Source of the DNA: Nakamurella alba
Lineage (GTDB): Bacteria; Actinomycetota; Actinomycetes; Mycobacteriales; Nakamurellaceae
NCBI RefSeq assembly: GCF_009707545.1
Contig: NZ_WLYK01000008.1
Span: 124,001-188,000 of the forward strand
Reading direction: 5' to 3'
Length of the DNA stretch: 64,000 nt
The notes below the pieces were generated by a model. It searched no databases. It was given only the letters and a program-made list of their open reading frames with translations, and was not told the DNA's origin. This document shows, piece after piece, positions 17,497 to 27,432 of this stretch. The position numbers and the translations under genes were made by a program. Every line of letters starts with the position of its first letter. The stretch's first letter is position 1.

Positions 17497-17922
17497 ATGG
17501 CCGAGCAGACACCGGGCGCACCGGACGACGTCACCGATGCCGAACTGGTCGACGAGACGCCGGCGCCGACGCCGGACCATTCGGACAACTCTGACGACGA
17601 CAGTTCCGAGGACGTCCAGGATGCGGAGCTGGTGGAGCCCGCGGCGATCGTGCCCGCGCCGTTCGTCCCGGGGAGCACGCCCGACCTGACCCTGCCCCCG
17701 CCGCCCGCCTTCGACTACACCGATGCCGGCGTGCCGACGCTGGACTACGTGCGGTCCAAGGTCGAGGGCCGGCTCGGCACCGCGATGGGTGCGGAGGAAC
17801 TGGCCCGGGCGGCGGCGAAGGCCGACGAGGTGGAGAAGGCCCGCGCGGAGCAGGAGGCCGAAAGGGCCCGGCTGGCCGCGGAGAAGCTCGCCGAGATCCG
17901 CCGCTCCCTCGGCCAGGGCTGA
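17497..17922 (+). CDS. Acidic hypothetical protein with C-terminal helix
   Basis: 141 residues from ATG 17497, preceded by GAGGAGGG; the longer open frame has no such site. The N-terminal 70 residues are very acidic and Pro-rich (DDVTDAELVDE, EDVQDAELVEP), clearly disordered. The C-terminal half begins FDYTDAGVPTLDYVRSKVEGRLG and ends in a charged Ala/Glu/Arg helix, probably a coiled coil. The repeated DAELV motif also ends some DnaK-like and PspA-type proteins. I do not recognise the family. Its head-to-head position with the TPM gene suggests a linked role, which is only inference. Confidence 0.65.
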   Translation: MAEQTPGAPDDVTDAELVDETPAPTPDHSDNSDDDSSEDVQDAELVEPAAIVPAPFVPGSTPDLTLPPPPAFDYTDAGVPTLDYVRSKVEGRLGTAMGAEELARAAAKADEVEKARAEQEAERARLAAEKLAEIRRSLGQG

Positions 17923-17950
17923 GCGAGCCGCCGGACCCCGCGCCCCGGGA

Positions 17951-18817
17951 TCAGCCGAGGGTGGACAGCCAGTCCCGCAGCGCCCGGCCGATCTCCGGCC
18001 CGGCGTCCTCGGGCAGGAAATGACCGCCGGGCACCGTCACCTCGGTCTGGTCCGGCCAGCTGCGGCAGTACTCCCGCGGTGCGTCCACGAGCAGCACCCC
18101 GGGATCACCGTTCACGAAAAGCTTCGGGATCGACGACCCGGCCATGAACTCGCCGTTCGCCGTCACGATCTCCGCCACGTCGGCCGGGGACCCGTCGATC
18201 GGGATCTGCCGGGCCCACGTCAGCATCGGGCGCCGGCCCTCACCGGGCTCGAGGTACGGCCGTCGGTACTCGGTCATCGCCTCGTCGTCCAGCGGCACCG
18301 ACGTGGCCACCGCCAGGATCTGCTCGACGAACACGTTGTCCTGCAACACCCGCTGCTCGCCGCGCTCCGAGCGCAGGCTGCCGAAGAAGTCCGGGTCCGG
18401 CGCCGTCGGGGTGCCGGACCGGTGCGGCGCCACCATCGTCTCCAGGTAGCCGATCCCGCGGATCCGTTCCGGACGCCGCCGGGCCAGGTCCATCGCCAGC
18501 ACCCCGCCCCAGTCGTGGCCCACCACCACGAAGGGCGCATCGCCGAGAACGGCGTCGACGAAGGCGTCCAGGAACTCCCGGTGGTGCACGAACCGGTACC
18601 GCTCGTCCCCGGTCTCCGGCAGCTTGTCCGATCCGCCCATGCCGATCAGATCCGGTGCGACGCAACGGAACCCGGCGCCGACCTCGGGAATGACCGCACG
18701 CCACAGGTAGGACGACGTCGGGTTGCCGTGCAGCAGCAGCACCGCCGGGCCGTCGCCGGCGAAGCGGTACGCCATCCGCCGCCCCATGACGGTCACGGTC
18801 TCCGGGGCGGCGGTCAC
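17951..18817 (-). CDS. Haloalkane dehalogenase-like alpha/beta hydrolase
   Basis: 288 residues. It has all the marks of subfamily-II haloalkane dehalogenases. The oxyanion/halide loop is LLHGNPTSSYLWR with the halide-binding Asn. The nucleophile elbow VVGHDWGG has Asp followed by the halide-binding Trp. The acid sits in YLETMVAP (Glu), the catalytic His in PGGHFLPED, and the cap segment is RRPMLTWARQIPIDG. It would hydrolyse a carbon-halogen bond to an alcohol and halide in the cytoplasm, with no cofactor. The physiological substrate is unknown. It lies 4 bases from the GH15 gene on the same strand, so the two may be cotranscribed. Confidence 0.88.
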   Translation of the reverse strand: MTAAPETVTVMGRRMAYRFAGDGPAVLLLHGNPTSSYLWRAVIPEVGAGFRCVAPDLIGMGGSDKLPETGDERYRFVHHREFLDAFVDAVLGDAPFVVVGHDWGGVLAMDLARRRPERIRGIGYLETMVAPHRSGTPTAPDPDFFGSLRSERGEQRVLQDNVFVEQILAVATSVPLDDEAMTEYRRPYLEPGEGRRPMLTWARQIPIDGSPADVAEIVTANGEFMAGSSIPKLFVNGDPGVLLVDAPREYCRSWPDQTEVTVPGGHFLPEDAGPEIGRALRDWLSTLG

Positions 18818-18821
18818 GGCG

Positions 18822-20789
18822 TCAGGCCTGGCGGTTCGCCGGGGTGAAACCGAAGGCGGGGGAGGACTCCTCGGCCCTGATCACGTGGGTCACCGCGTTG
18901 ATCAGGGCGAGGTGGGTGAACGCCTGCGGGAAGTTCCCCAGGTGCCGCCCGGTGGTCGGGTCGAGCTCCTCGGCGTACAGGCCCAGCGAGGACGCGTGCG
19001 AGAGCAGGCGCTCGCACAGGGCTTTCGCCCGGGCCAGCTCGCCGATCTCGACCAGCGCCGACACCAGCCAGAACGAGCAGATGGTGAACGTGCCCTCCTC
19101 GCCGGACAGCCCGTCGTCGGTCTCGTCGACCCGGTAGCGCAGCACCATCCCGTCGTGCGTCAGCTCGTCGGCGATCGCCAGCACGGTGGCCCGGATCCGC
19201 GGGTCGTCCGGCGGCAGGAAGCGCAGCAGCGGCGCCAGCAGCAGCGAGGCGTCGAGGGCGTCGCTGCCGTACCGCTGGACCAGCACGCCGCGCTCGTCGA
19301 CGCCGTTCGCGCAGATGTCGGCGTGGATCTCGTCGGCGATGGCTTGCCACTTGTCGGCCGTCGACTGCGAGTCGTGCAGCCGGGCCAGCCGGACGCCGCG
19401 GTCCATCGCCACCCAGCACATGATCTTCGACGAGACGAAGTGCTGCGGCTCGCCGCGCACCTCCCACATCCCGCAGTCGGGCGCCCGCCAGTGCGCCGCG
19501 GCCTGCTCGACCTGCGCCTTGACGATCGGCCACAGCTCCTCCGGCAGCTGGTCACGGGACCGGGCGTGCAGGTAGATGGAGTCGAGCAGGGCGCCCCAGA
19601 CATCGTGCTGCCGCTGGTTGTAGGCGCCGTTGCCGATCCGCACCGGCGAGGCCCCGTCGTAGCCGGTCAGGTGGTCGAGCGTGGACTCGACCAGTTCCCG
19701 CTCGCCGCCGATGCCGTACATGATCTGCAGGTCGTTCGGGTTGTCCACGCAGACGTCGTGGATGAAGAAGAAGAAGTCGTTCGCCTCGCGGTCGAAGCCG
19801 AGGGTGTATAGGCCCCACAGCGCGAAGGTCGAGTCGCGGATCCAGGAGTAGCGGTAGTCCCAGTTCCGTTCGCCCTGAGGCGTTTCCGGCAGCGACGTGG
19901 TCGCCGCGGCGAGCAGGGCGCCGGTCGGCGAGTAGCTGAGCCCCTTCAGTGCCAGCGCGGAGGACTGCAGGTAGGTGCGCCAGGGGTGGTCGGGGAAGCT
20001 GCCCTTGGTCAGCCACTCCCGCCAGTACTCGCCGGTGCGCCACATCTGGTCCTCGGCCTCGGCCTGGGTCTGCGGGGCCGGGAGCTCGGAGAAGGACAGT
20101 GCGACGAAGTGCGAGTCGCCGAGCTTCATCCGGGTGCGGGCCGTAGCGGCCCGCCCTTCTACCCCGATGCGCAGCGAGGAGGTCAGCTTGAGCGGCGGCT
20201 GTCCGTCCGCGGTCGCGCTGACCACGTTGTAGCTGCCGTTGTCGTACTTCCAGGTGGCGCCCTTGCGGCCGTAGTCGAACACCGGCTCGCAGGTCATGTT
20301 CAGGTCGACGGTGCCGTAGATGCACTTGATGGTCCGCAGCAGCACGTGCGCGGCGTCGAAGTCGTTGGGCGCCCGCCGGTGTGTCTTGGACCGCTCGGTG
20401 ACGTTGTGCCAAGGCCCCATGATCAGCGCGTCCCGGACGATCAGCCAGCCGGTCGGCGTCTGCCAGGTGGTCTCCAGCACCAGGGTGCCCGGCAGGTAGC
20501 GGCGCGCGGCCGGCACGTTCACCCCGTACGGCCCGACCCGGAACGACCCGCCGGACCGGTCCAGCAGCGAGGTGAAGACGCTCGGCGAGTCCGGCCGCGG
20601 CAGGCAGAACCACTCGACCGCGCCGGACGGGGCGATCAGGCAGTTGGTCTCGCAGTCGGACAGGAACGCGTAGTCGGCGATGTGCGGGAAGCTGCCGCTC
20701 GAGGGGTGGCCGGCCGTTCCCGGGGCGGTGTCCAGCCCCAACGGGCCGGTGTGGGCCGATGCGGCGGGCGGCGTGCTGGTCTCGGTCAC
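18822..20789 (-). CDS. GH15 glycoside hydrolase (glucoamylase/trehalase-like)
   Basis: 655 residues, cytoplasmic, with no signal peptide. The N-terminal beta-sandwich (IADYAFLSDCETNCLIAPSG, EWFCLPRPDSPSVF) is followed by the (alpha/alpha)6 barrel with NWDYRYSWIRDSTFALWGLY. It also has the acid-bearing GMWEVRGEPQHFVSSKIMCWVA and the base-bearing GEEGTFTICSFWLV. This layout matches the actinobacterial GH15 enzymes that act as trehalase or glucoamylase. Which sugar it cleaves is not settled by sequence; trehalose turnover is the likelier reading. It is divergent from the DUF1697 gene. Confidence 0.88.
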   Translation of the reverse strand: MTETSTPPAASAHTGPLGLDTAPGTAGHPSSGSFPHIADYAFLSDCETNCLIAPSGAVEWFCLPRPDSPSVFTSLLDRSGGSFRVGPYGVNVPAARRYLPGTLVLETTWQTPTGWLIVRDALIMGPWHNVTERSKTHRRAPNDFDAAHVLLRTIKCIYGTVDLNMTCEPVFDYGRKGATWKYDNGSYNVVSATADGQPPLKLTSSLRIGVEGRAATARTRMKLGDSHFVALSFSELPAPQTQAEAEDQMWRTGEYWREWLTKGSFPDHPWRTYLQSSALALKGLSYSPTGALLAAATTSLPETPQGERNWDYRYSWIRDSTFALWGLYTLGFDREANDFFFFIHDVCVDNPNDLQIMYGIGGERELVESTLDHLTGYDGASPVRIGNGAYNQRQHDVWGALLDSIYLHARSRDQLPEELWPIVKAQVEQAAAHWRAPDCGMWEVRGEPQHFVSSKIMCWVAMDRGVRLARLHDSQSTADKWQAIADEIHADICANGVDERGVLVQRYGSDALDASLLLAPLLRFLPPDDPRIRATVLAIADELTHDGMVLRYRVDETDDGLSGEEGTFTICSFWLVSALVEIGELARAKALCERLLSHASSLGLYAEELDPTTGRHLGNFPQAFTHLALINAVTHVIRAEESSPAFGFTPANRQA

Positions 20790-20854
20790 CCCTCCATTGT
20801 GGCCCTCGCGGATCCGGTCTGTGCAGCGCCCGCGGGATGTGCAACTGTGACGCC

Positions 20855-21418
20855 GTGACCAGGTATGTCGCCCTGCTGCGCGGGATCAACGTCGGGAAGA
20901 ACAACCGGCTGCCGATGGCGGACCTGCGGGCCGCCCTGGAATCCATCGGGGGGACGGGCGTCGGCACCTACCTGCAGAGCGGCAACGCCGTGCTCGATCA
21001 TCCCGACTCCACCGACAAGGTGGCCGCGGCCCTGCGGAAGGCCGTGCACGAGGGCTCCGGGATCGACGTCCCCATCCTCGTCCGCACCGCCGACTGGCTC
21101 GAGAAGGCGCTGCGCGACGACCCTTTCGGGACGAAGGCGACCAACCCGAAGACCTACCTGCTCGCCTTCCTGTCCGAGACCCCTTCGGCCGCAGCGAAGA
21201 AGAAGCTCGCCGACGCGGTGGCCGCGCGGCAGGCCAAGGGCGGCAAGGACTCCGGCGACGAGTACGAATTGGACCGGGACCGCGGTTACCTCTGGTGCCC
21301 GGTCAACGTGCACGAGTCGCTGTTCGCCTCGCTGGACTGGGACAAGCTGCTCGGCGTGCAGGTGACCATGCGCAACTGGGACACCGCGAACCGGCTGCTG
21401 GCCCTCGCGCGGGGCTGA
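20855..21418 (+). CDS. DUF1697 family protein
   Basis: 187 residues from GTG 20855. The N-terminus TRYVALLRGINVGKNNRLPMADLR and the following TYLQSGNAVL are the defining motifs of DUF1697, a small alpha/beta family common in soil bacteria with no demonstrated role. The C-terminal QVTMRNWDTANRLLALA is also typical. It is soluble. It starts 65 bases from the divergent GH15 gene and converges on the AIM24 gene with a 20-bp gap. Confidence 0.85.
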   Translation: MTRYVALLRGINVGKNNRLPMADLRAALESIGGTGVGTYLQSGNAVLDHPDSTDKVAAALRKAVHEGSGIDVPILVRTADWLEKALRDDPFGTKATNPKTYLLAFLSETPSAAAKKKLADAVAARQAKGGKDSGDEYELDRDRGYLWCPVNVHESLFASLDWDKLLGVQVTMRNWDTANRLLALARG

Positions 21419-21438
21419 TCCGACAGCGGCTCCGGATG

Positions 21439-22143
21439 TCAGCCGAAGAGGCCGGAGCGCGGGTTGTTGCCCGGCGCGGGGGAACGGGCCCAGTCCGAGA
21501 AGGATTCCGGGTTCCGGGTCTGCAGCAGCACCCGGCCCGGCCCGACGAAGTCGAACACGAAACCCTCGCCCGATTTCATCGACTGGATCGACCGGCCCTC
21601 GACGGCCCGCCGCATGTTGAAGTTCATCCCCAGGTCGTAGGCCACGACGTGGCCGGTGTCGATGGTGACCGGCTGGCCCGGGGCCAGGTCGAAGACGTCG
21701 ATCGCGCCGTAGCAGGACACCAGCGCCTGGCCCTGGCCGTTGGCCCGGATCCCGAACCCGCCCTCGCCGCCGAACAGGTTCGACATGCCGCCGAACTGCG
21801 TGTCGATGGTGACGCCCTCGGCATTGGCGATCCAGTTGCCGCGGGAGAGGAAGAACGGCCGGTTCGGCTGGATGTCGATCGAGGCGATGTCGCCGGGCAG
21901 CACCCCGGCCATGTCCACCCAGCCGCCCTCCGCCGGCGCGGTGAAGGTGTTGACGAAGAAGGACTCCCCACCCAGCACCGACCGGCGCAGGCCGGCCATG
22001 ATCCCGCCCTCGGACTTGGAGTGGAGCTGCACGCCGCCGCTGTGCGCGATCATCGCGCCGCGCTCCACCCGCACGCTCTCGCCGGGCGCCAGGAAGGCGC
22101 GGGCGACGGTGAACGACGGCGCGTGGCGGAGCTGGATCTGCAT
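21439..22143 (-). CDS. AIM24 family protein
   Basis: 234 residues from ATG 22143 (MQIQLRHAPSFTVARAFLAPGESV). The family's Gly-rich beta-helical pattern is clear: RGAMIAHSGGVQLHSKSEGG, GGESFFVNTFTAPAEGG, LPGDIASIDI and SGEGFVFDFVGPGRVLLQTRN. Bacterial AIM24/TspB-like proteins have no proven function; the yeast namesake affects inner-mitochondrial-membrane organisation. It ends in a Pro/Asn-rich tail with no membrane helix. It is divergent from a small membrane protein. Confidence 0.85.
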   Translation of the reverse strand: MQIQLRHAPSFTVARAFLAPGESVRVERGAMIAHSGGVQLHSKSEGGIMAGLRRSVLGGESFFVNTFTAPAEGGWVDMAGVLPGDIASIDIQPNRPFFLSRGNWIANAEGVTIDTQFGGMSNLFGGEGGFGIRANGQGQALVSCYGAIDVFDLAPGQPVTIDTGHVVAYDLGMNFNMRRAVEGRSIQSMKSGEGFVFDFVGPGRVLLQTRNPESFSDWARSPAPGNNPRSGLFG

Positions 22144-22214
22144 GGGGATCACCGTAGCGAGCCCGCCGTCGGCGCGAGGCACCTACGGTGACACCGGCAC
22201 CGAACAGCCGGTGC

Positions 22215-22240
22215 TGAGCCACCCTGAGCCACCCTGAGCC
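22215..22240. repeat. 10-bp tandem repeat TGAGCCACCC
   Basis: About 2.6 perfect copies in the divergent gap, 33-58 bases before the start at 22273. Probably slippage; no other feature fits. Confidence 0.6.
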
Positions 22241-22272
22241 TGCCGAGTCCCGAGACAGAGGAGTCCGCGCGC

Positions 22273-22833
22273 ATGAGCACCCCCGAGCCCACCCCCGCAT
22301 CCCAGGCCGACGTCGTCGCCCTGCGCCGGGACCTCGGCCGGCTGGAGCAACAGCTCCGCGCCCAGCAGACGATGCTGCTCCGGGTGCTGGTCGGGGTCAT
22401 CGACCTGGCACTGGTGCTCGGCCTGTTCGTGCCGTACCTGATGGCCGACATCGAGAGCTCGAAGAAGGACAACTCGTTCGGGGTGGTGTCCGCCGGGTTC
22501 GACGCGGTGGGCTACGACGACGGCTTCTCGGTCGCGCTGGGTGTCGGTCACCTTGGCCTGGCGCTGACTGTCGTGGTCGCGATCCTCGCGATGGTCCAGG
22601 TCTGGGGCCGCAGCGGCAGTCGGGCCGGGCTGCGGACCCTGCAGACCACCGCCGTGCTGATGATCATCGGCACCGCGGTCTGCTGGCTGCTGATGTTCGT
22701 CGCGATGGGCCGGGCGGACGCGCCCTTCGGCTGGGGTGTCGTCTGGCTGAGTGCGGGCGTGCTGGGAGTGTCCGTGATGGCTTTCTCGCAGGCCGCCCGC
22801 GACCTCTGGATCGCCCCCGACCAGCGCTTCTGA
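22273..22833 (+). CDS. Small integral membrane protein of unknown function
   Basis: 186 residues. A hydrophilic N-terminus with a short amphipathic coil (ALRRDLGRLEQQLRAQQ) is followed by four hydrophobic segments, at about 35-58, 85-108, 120-143 and 148-170. The segment between helices 1 and 2 (ESSKKDNSFGVVSAGFDAVGYDD) would lie outside. The protein ends in a short polar tail. No conserved domain is recognised. It is preceded by GACAGAGGAGTCCGCGCGC, which supplies a GGAG ribosome site. It lies upstream of dnaK, but a promoter-rich 273-base gap separates them. Confidence 0.7.
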   Translation: MSTPEPTPASQADVVALRRDLGRLEQQLRAQQTMLLRVLVGVIDLALVLGLFVPYLMADIESSKKDNSFGVVSAGFDAVGYDDGFSVALGVGHLGLALTVVVAILAMVQVWGRSGSRAGLRTLQTTAVLMIIGTAVCWLLMFVAMGRADAPFGWGVVWLSAGVLGVSVMAFSQAARDLWIAPDQRF

Positions 22834-22905
22834 CCTGCTCGACCCGCCGCTGCTCCCGATCTCCATCCGGCCGCACTCACCCGACCGGGTGGTTCTGCTG
22901 CGCCG

Positions 22906-22931
22906 GGAACAATCCATCCTCGCCACCGGTT
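22906..22931 (+). promoter_or_regulatory. SigH/SigR-like promoter upstream of dnaK
   Basis: GGAACA, 17 bases, then GTT, preceded by G. This fits the actinobacterial SigH/SigR consensus (GGGAAYA, 16-17 bases, CGTT) except for the base before GTT. Known dnaK operons in mycobacteria have such a promoter in addition to a housekeeping one. It lies about 170 bases before the start codon and upstream of both HAIR boxes. Confidence 0.55.
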
Positions 22932-22946
22932 GGACGAATCAGCAAA

Positions 22947-22967
22947 CCTGAGTCGACCCGACTCAAG
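22947..22967. promoter_or_regulatory. HAIR operator 1 (HspR)
   Basis: CCTGAGT, 7 bases, ACTCAAG. It differs at one position from the HspR-associated inverted repeat CTTGAGT-N7-ACTCAAG. It sits just upstream of the TTGACA box of dnaK. The cognate repressor HspR is encoded at the end of the same operon, so autoregulation is expected. Confidence 0.9.
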
Positions 22968-22972
22968 CCGGA

Positions 22973-23001
22973 TTGACAGGGTGCCGGGGCATCGGCATCC
23001 T
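22973..23001 (+). promoter_or_regulatory. Housekeeping-type promoter of dnaK
   Basis: A perfect TTGACA at 22973-22978 is followed after 17 bases by CATCCT, a weak -10. It lies between the two HAIR boxes, so HspR bound at either would block RNA polymerase. Initiation near 23007 is predicted, leaving a leader of about 100 bases. Confidence 0.6.
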
Positions 23002-23009
23002 GGAGTCGA

Positions 23010-23030
23010 CTTGAGCCCGGGGCGCTCAAG
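23010..23030. promoter_or_regulatory. HAIR operator 2 (HspR)
   Basis: CTTGAGC, 7 bases, GCTCAAG: a perfect inverted repeat matching the HAIR consensus except for the innermost base pair of each arm. It overlaps the predicted start region of dnaK, about 75 bases before the ATG. Confidence 0.88.
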
Positions 23031-23106
23031 TGCGAACCGGACAGTTGAAACCCCGATTCGTGTCGCCATCCCGACGGCACGAGCCATTTGCAAGCAGGAG
23101 GAACGC

Positions 23107-24938
<1,832 letters not shown>

Positions 24939-24942
<4 letters not shown>

Positions 24943-25613
24943 CGGCAGGCATGTCTCATCCGGAGAACCACGCCGACGAGCCGCGCGTGGTGGTGAACGA
25001 CAAGCGGCGGATCGACCCGGAGACCGGGGGTCTGCGGACCCCCGGCGCGGTCCCGCCCGGGACGAACCCGGCGGACCCGGCCCAGGCCGGTCAGCCGATC
25101 ACCGCGACGGTGCTCGACAACCCGGAACTGACCGCGGATCTCGAGGCTGCGAAGCAGGAGGCCGCCGAGCGCACCGCCGACCTGCAGCGGGTGTCCGCCG
25201 AGTACGCGAACTACCGCAAGCGGGTGGACCGCGACCGTGAGGTGGTCGCCCAGGCGGCGAAGGCCCGGGTGCTCACCGAGCTGCTGCCGGTGCTGGACGA
25301 CGTCGACCGTGCCGCTGCGCACGGCGACGTGACCGGCGCCTTCAAGGCGACGGCCGACAAGCTGGCCGAGACCCTGCAGCGCCTGGGCCTGACCGGCTTC
25401 GGCGCCAAGGGCGACCTGTTCGACCCGGCGCAGCACGAGGCGGTGCACTTCGCCACCTCCGCCGACGTCACCGAGCAGACGGTGACCGAGGTGCTGCGCA
25501 CCGGCTACCTGGTGGGCGACAAGCTGGTCCGCCCGGCGGTCGTCGTCGTCACCGGCCCCGATCCGGACGCCGTCCCCGCGGAGTCCGCGGCCGGCGATCC
25601 GGCGGGGGAGTGA
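24939..25613 (+). CDS. grpE: Nucleotide exchange factor GrpE
   Basis: 224 residues if it starts at GTG 24939, which overlaps the dnaK stop by 4 bases; ATG 24951 is the alternative. The N-terminal 70 residues are disordered and Pro-rich. The GrpE core follows: [47 protein letters not shown] and [16 protein letters not shown]. It releases ADP from DnaK. Translational coupling to dnaK is likely. It is followed by a strong hairpin before dnaJ. Confidence 0.97.
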
Positions 25614-25637
25614 CACCCACGCCGACACAGGAACCAC

Positions 25638-25673
25638 AGCTGGTCCCGGCCCTCCACCGGGCCGGGACCGGCT
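25638..25673 (+). terminator. Hairpin between grpE and dnaJ
   Basis: GGTCCCGGCCC and its reverse complement enclose the loop TCCACC. The stem extends by AGCT/GGCT with one G-U pair, to about 15 bp. There is no T-tract. In a canonical four-gene operon this could be a partial terminator or an mRNA processing point lowering dnaJ-hspR relative to dnaK-grpE. Confidence 0.6.
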
Positions 25674-25707
25674 GCCATGATGGGACTTTCGGAAGGGAGG
25701 TTCGCGG

Positions 25708-26892
25708 ATGAGTGCCAAGGACTACTACGAGAAGGACTACTACGCCGCTCTCGGGGTCGGGAAGACCGCGACCGCCGCCGAGATCAAGAAGGCGTACCGG
25801 AAGCTCGCCCGCGACCTGCACCCGGACAAGAACCCCGGCGACAAGAAGGCCGAGGAGAAGTTCAAGGACGTCTCCGAGGCGTACGACGTGCTGTCCGACG
25901 ACACCAAACGCAAGGAGTACGACGAGGCCAGGGCGCTGGCCGCGTCCGGCGCCTTCCGCGGCTTCGGCGGTGGTCAGACACCCGGTGGCGCAGGCGGTTT
26001 CGATCTGGGTGACCTGTTCCGCAACGGCGGCGCCCAGCAGGGCGGTGCCGGCGGGCTCGGTGATCTCTTCGGGGGCCTGTTCAACCGCGGCGGCGGTGCC
26101 GCCGGCGGCCGGGCCACCCGCGCCCGGCGCGGGCAGGACCACGAGACCGAGGTGACGCTGGCCTTCGCGGACTCCGTCCGTGGGGTCACCGTCCCGCTGC
26201 GCATCTCCGACCGCGCCACCTGCGGCACCTGTCACGGCACCGGCGCCCGCCCGGGCACCGCACCGCGCGAGTGCCCGGTCTGCCAGGGCACCGGCCTGAC
26301 CACCCGCAACCAGGGGTCGTTCGCGTTCTCCGAGCCGTGCGCCAACTGTGGTGGCAGTGGCTCGCTGATCGACGACCCGTGCCCCACCTGCCACGGCGAG
26401 CGCACCGTGCTGGAGACCCGCACGTTGACCACCCGCATCCCGGCCGGGGTGTCGGACGGCCAGCGGATCCGGTTGGCCGGCAAGGGCGGCGTCGGCAGCA
26501 ACGGCGGCCCGAACGGTGATCTCTTCGTCGTTGTGCACGTGGCCGCGCACGAGCTGTTCGGCCGGTCCGGGGACAACCTGACGCTCACCGTGCCGGTCAG
26601 CTACCCGGAACTTGTCCTGGGTGCCGATCTCGCGGTCCCGACGCTGGACGGCACGGTCACCCTGCGGGTGCCCGCCGGCACCGCCTCCGGGCGCAAGCTC
26701 AGGGTGAAGGGCGCCGGTGTGCAACGCAAGGACCGCACCGGTGATCTGATCGTCACCGTGGAGGTCGCTGTGCCGCAACGGATCCCGGAGGACGCGAAGG
26801 TGCTGCTGCAGCAGTTCGCCGATCTGGTCGACACCGACCCGCGGCCGGGCATCACCCGCGCCGTCGAGACGCGGACGGAGGCGGCGTCATGA
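25708..26892 (+). CDS. dnaJ: Co-chaperone DnaJ (Hsp40)
   Basis: 394 residues, with an upstream GGAAGGGAGG. The J domain (about 8-75) has the HPD motif within [21 protein letters not shown] Gly/Phe-rich linker (GFRGFGGG and following) leads to four Cys-x2-Cys-x-Gly-x-Gly zinc repeats ([32 protein letters not shown]). The C-terminal peptide-binding domains close with [15 protein letters not shown]. It delivers substrates to DnaK. The stop codon overlaps the hspR start (ATGA), so hspR translation is coupled to it. Confidence 0.98.
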   Translation: MSAKDYYEKDYYAALGVGKTATAAEIKKAYRKLARDLHPDKNPGDKKAEEKFKDVSEAYDVLSDDTKRKEYDEARALAASGAFRGFGGGQTPGGAGGFDLGDLFRNGGAQQGGAGGLGDLFGGLFNRGGGAAGGRATRARRGQDHETEVTLAFADSVRGVTVPLRISDRATCGTCHGTGARPGTAPRECPVCQGTGLTTRNQGSFAFSEPCANCGGSGSLIDDPCPTCHGERTVLETRTLTTRIPAGVSDGQRIRLAGKGGVGSNGGPNGDLFVVVHVAAHELFGRSGDNLTLTVPVSYPELVLGADLAVPTLDGTVTLRVPAGTASGRKLRVKGAGVQRKDRTGDLIVTVEVAVPQRIPEDAKVLLQQFADLVDTDPRPGITRAVETRTEAAS

Positions 26893-27371
26893 GCCCCCGC
26901 CCCGGTCCGCCGGGCGGCGACCAGCAGCGCCCCGGCTTCGAGATGGACGCACCGCTGTTCGTCATCTCGGTGGCCGCGCAGCTGGCCGGCATGCATGCGC
27001 AGACCCTCCGGTCCTACGACCGCGAGGGCCTGGTCTCGCCCGGCCGTACCTCCGGCGGCGGCCGCCGCTACTCCCAGCGGGACATCGAGCTGCTCCGTGA
27101 GGTGCAGCGACTGTCCCAGGAGGAGGGTGTCAACCGTGCCGGCATCCGCCGGGTCATCGAGCTGGAGGCACAGGCGGACGCGCTGCGCGCCCGGGCGGCC
27201 GAGCTCGCCACCGAGGTGCGGGAGCTGCAGGCCGAACTGGCCCAGGCCCGCGCCGACGCGGCCAACGCCGCCGCGAACGCCATCGCCGGACTGCGCCGTG
27301 ACGTGGTGCCGTGGCGCCGGCCCGGCACCGCGATGGTGACCTGGCAGGCCGCGCCGCGCCGCCGCGACTGA
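26889..27371 (+). CDS. hspR: Heat-shock repressor HspR (MerR family)
   Basis: 160 residues. The MerR-type winged helix spans about 22-95 ([53 protein letters not shown] in shorter pieces of the family pattern). A long Ala/Glu coiled coil follows ([18 protein letters not shown]) for dimerisation. HspR binds HAIR inverted repeats with DnaK as co-repressor. Three HAIR boxes occur in this window: two at dnaK and one at clpB, 9 kb away. The basic tail [19 protein letters not shown] is typical of actinobacterial members. Confidence 0.96.
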   Translation: MSPRPGPPGGDQQRPGFEMDAPLFVISVAAQLAGMHAQTLRSYDREGLVSPGRTSGGGRRYSQRDIELLREVQRLSQEEGVNRAGIRRVIELEAQADALRARAAELATEVRELQAELAQARADAANAAANAIAGLRRDVVPWRRPGTAMVTWQAAPRRRD

Positions 27372-27385
27372 CCGACCGCACGGGA

Positions 27386-27417
27386 AAGCCCCGGAACCGC
27401 AACCGGTTCCGGGGCTT
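27386..27417. terminator. Bidirectional terminator between hspR and the convergent secreted-protein gene
   Basis: AAGCCCCGGAACCG and its exact reverse complement enclose the loop CAAC, a 14-bp stem located 14 bases after the hspR stop and 15 bases before the stop of the minus-strand neighbour. CGTCGTTC follows on the plus strand, without a true T-tract. Confidence 0.85.
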
Positions 27418-27432
27418 CGTCGTTCCCGAGGG

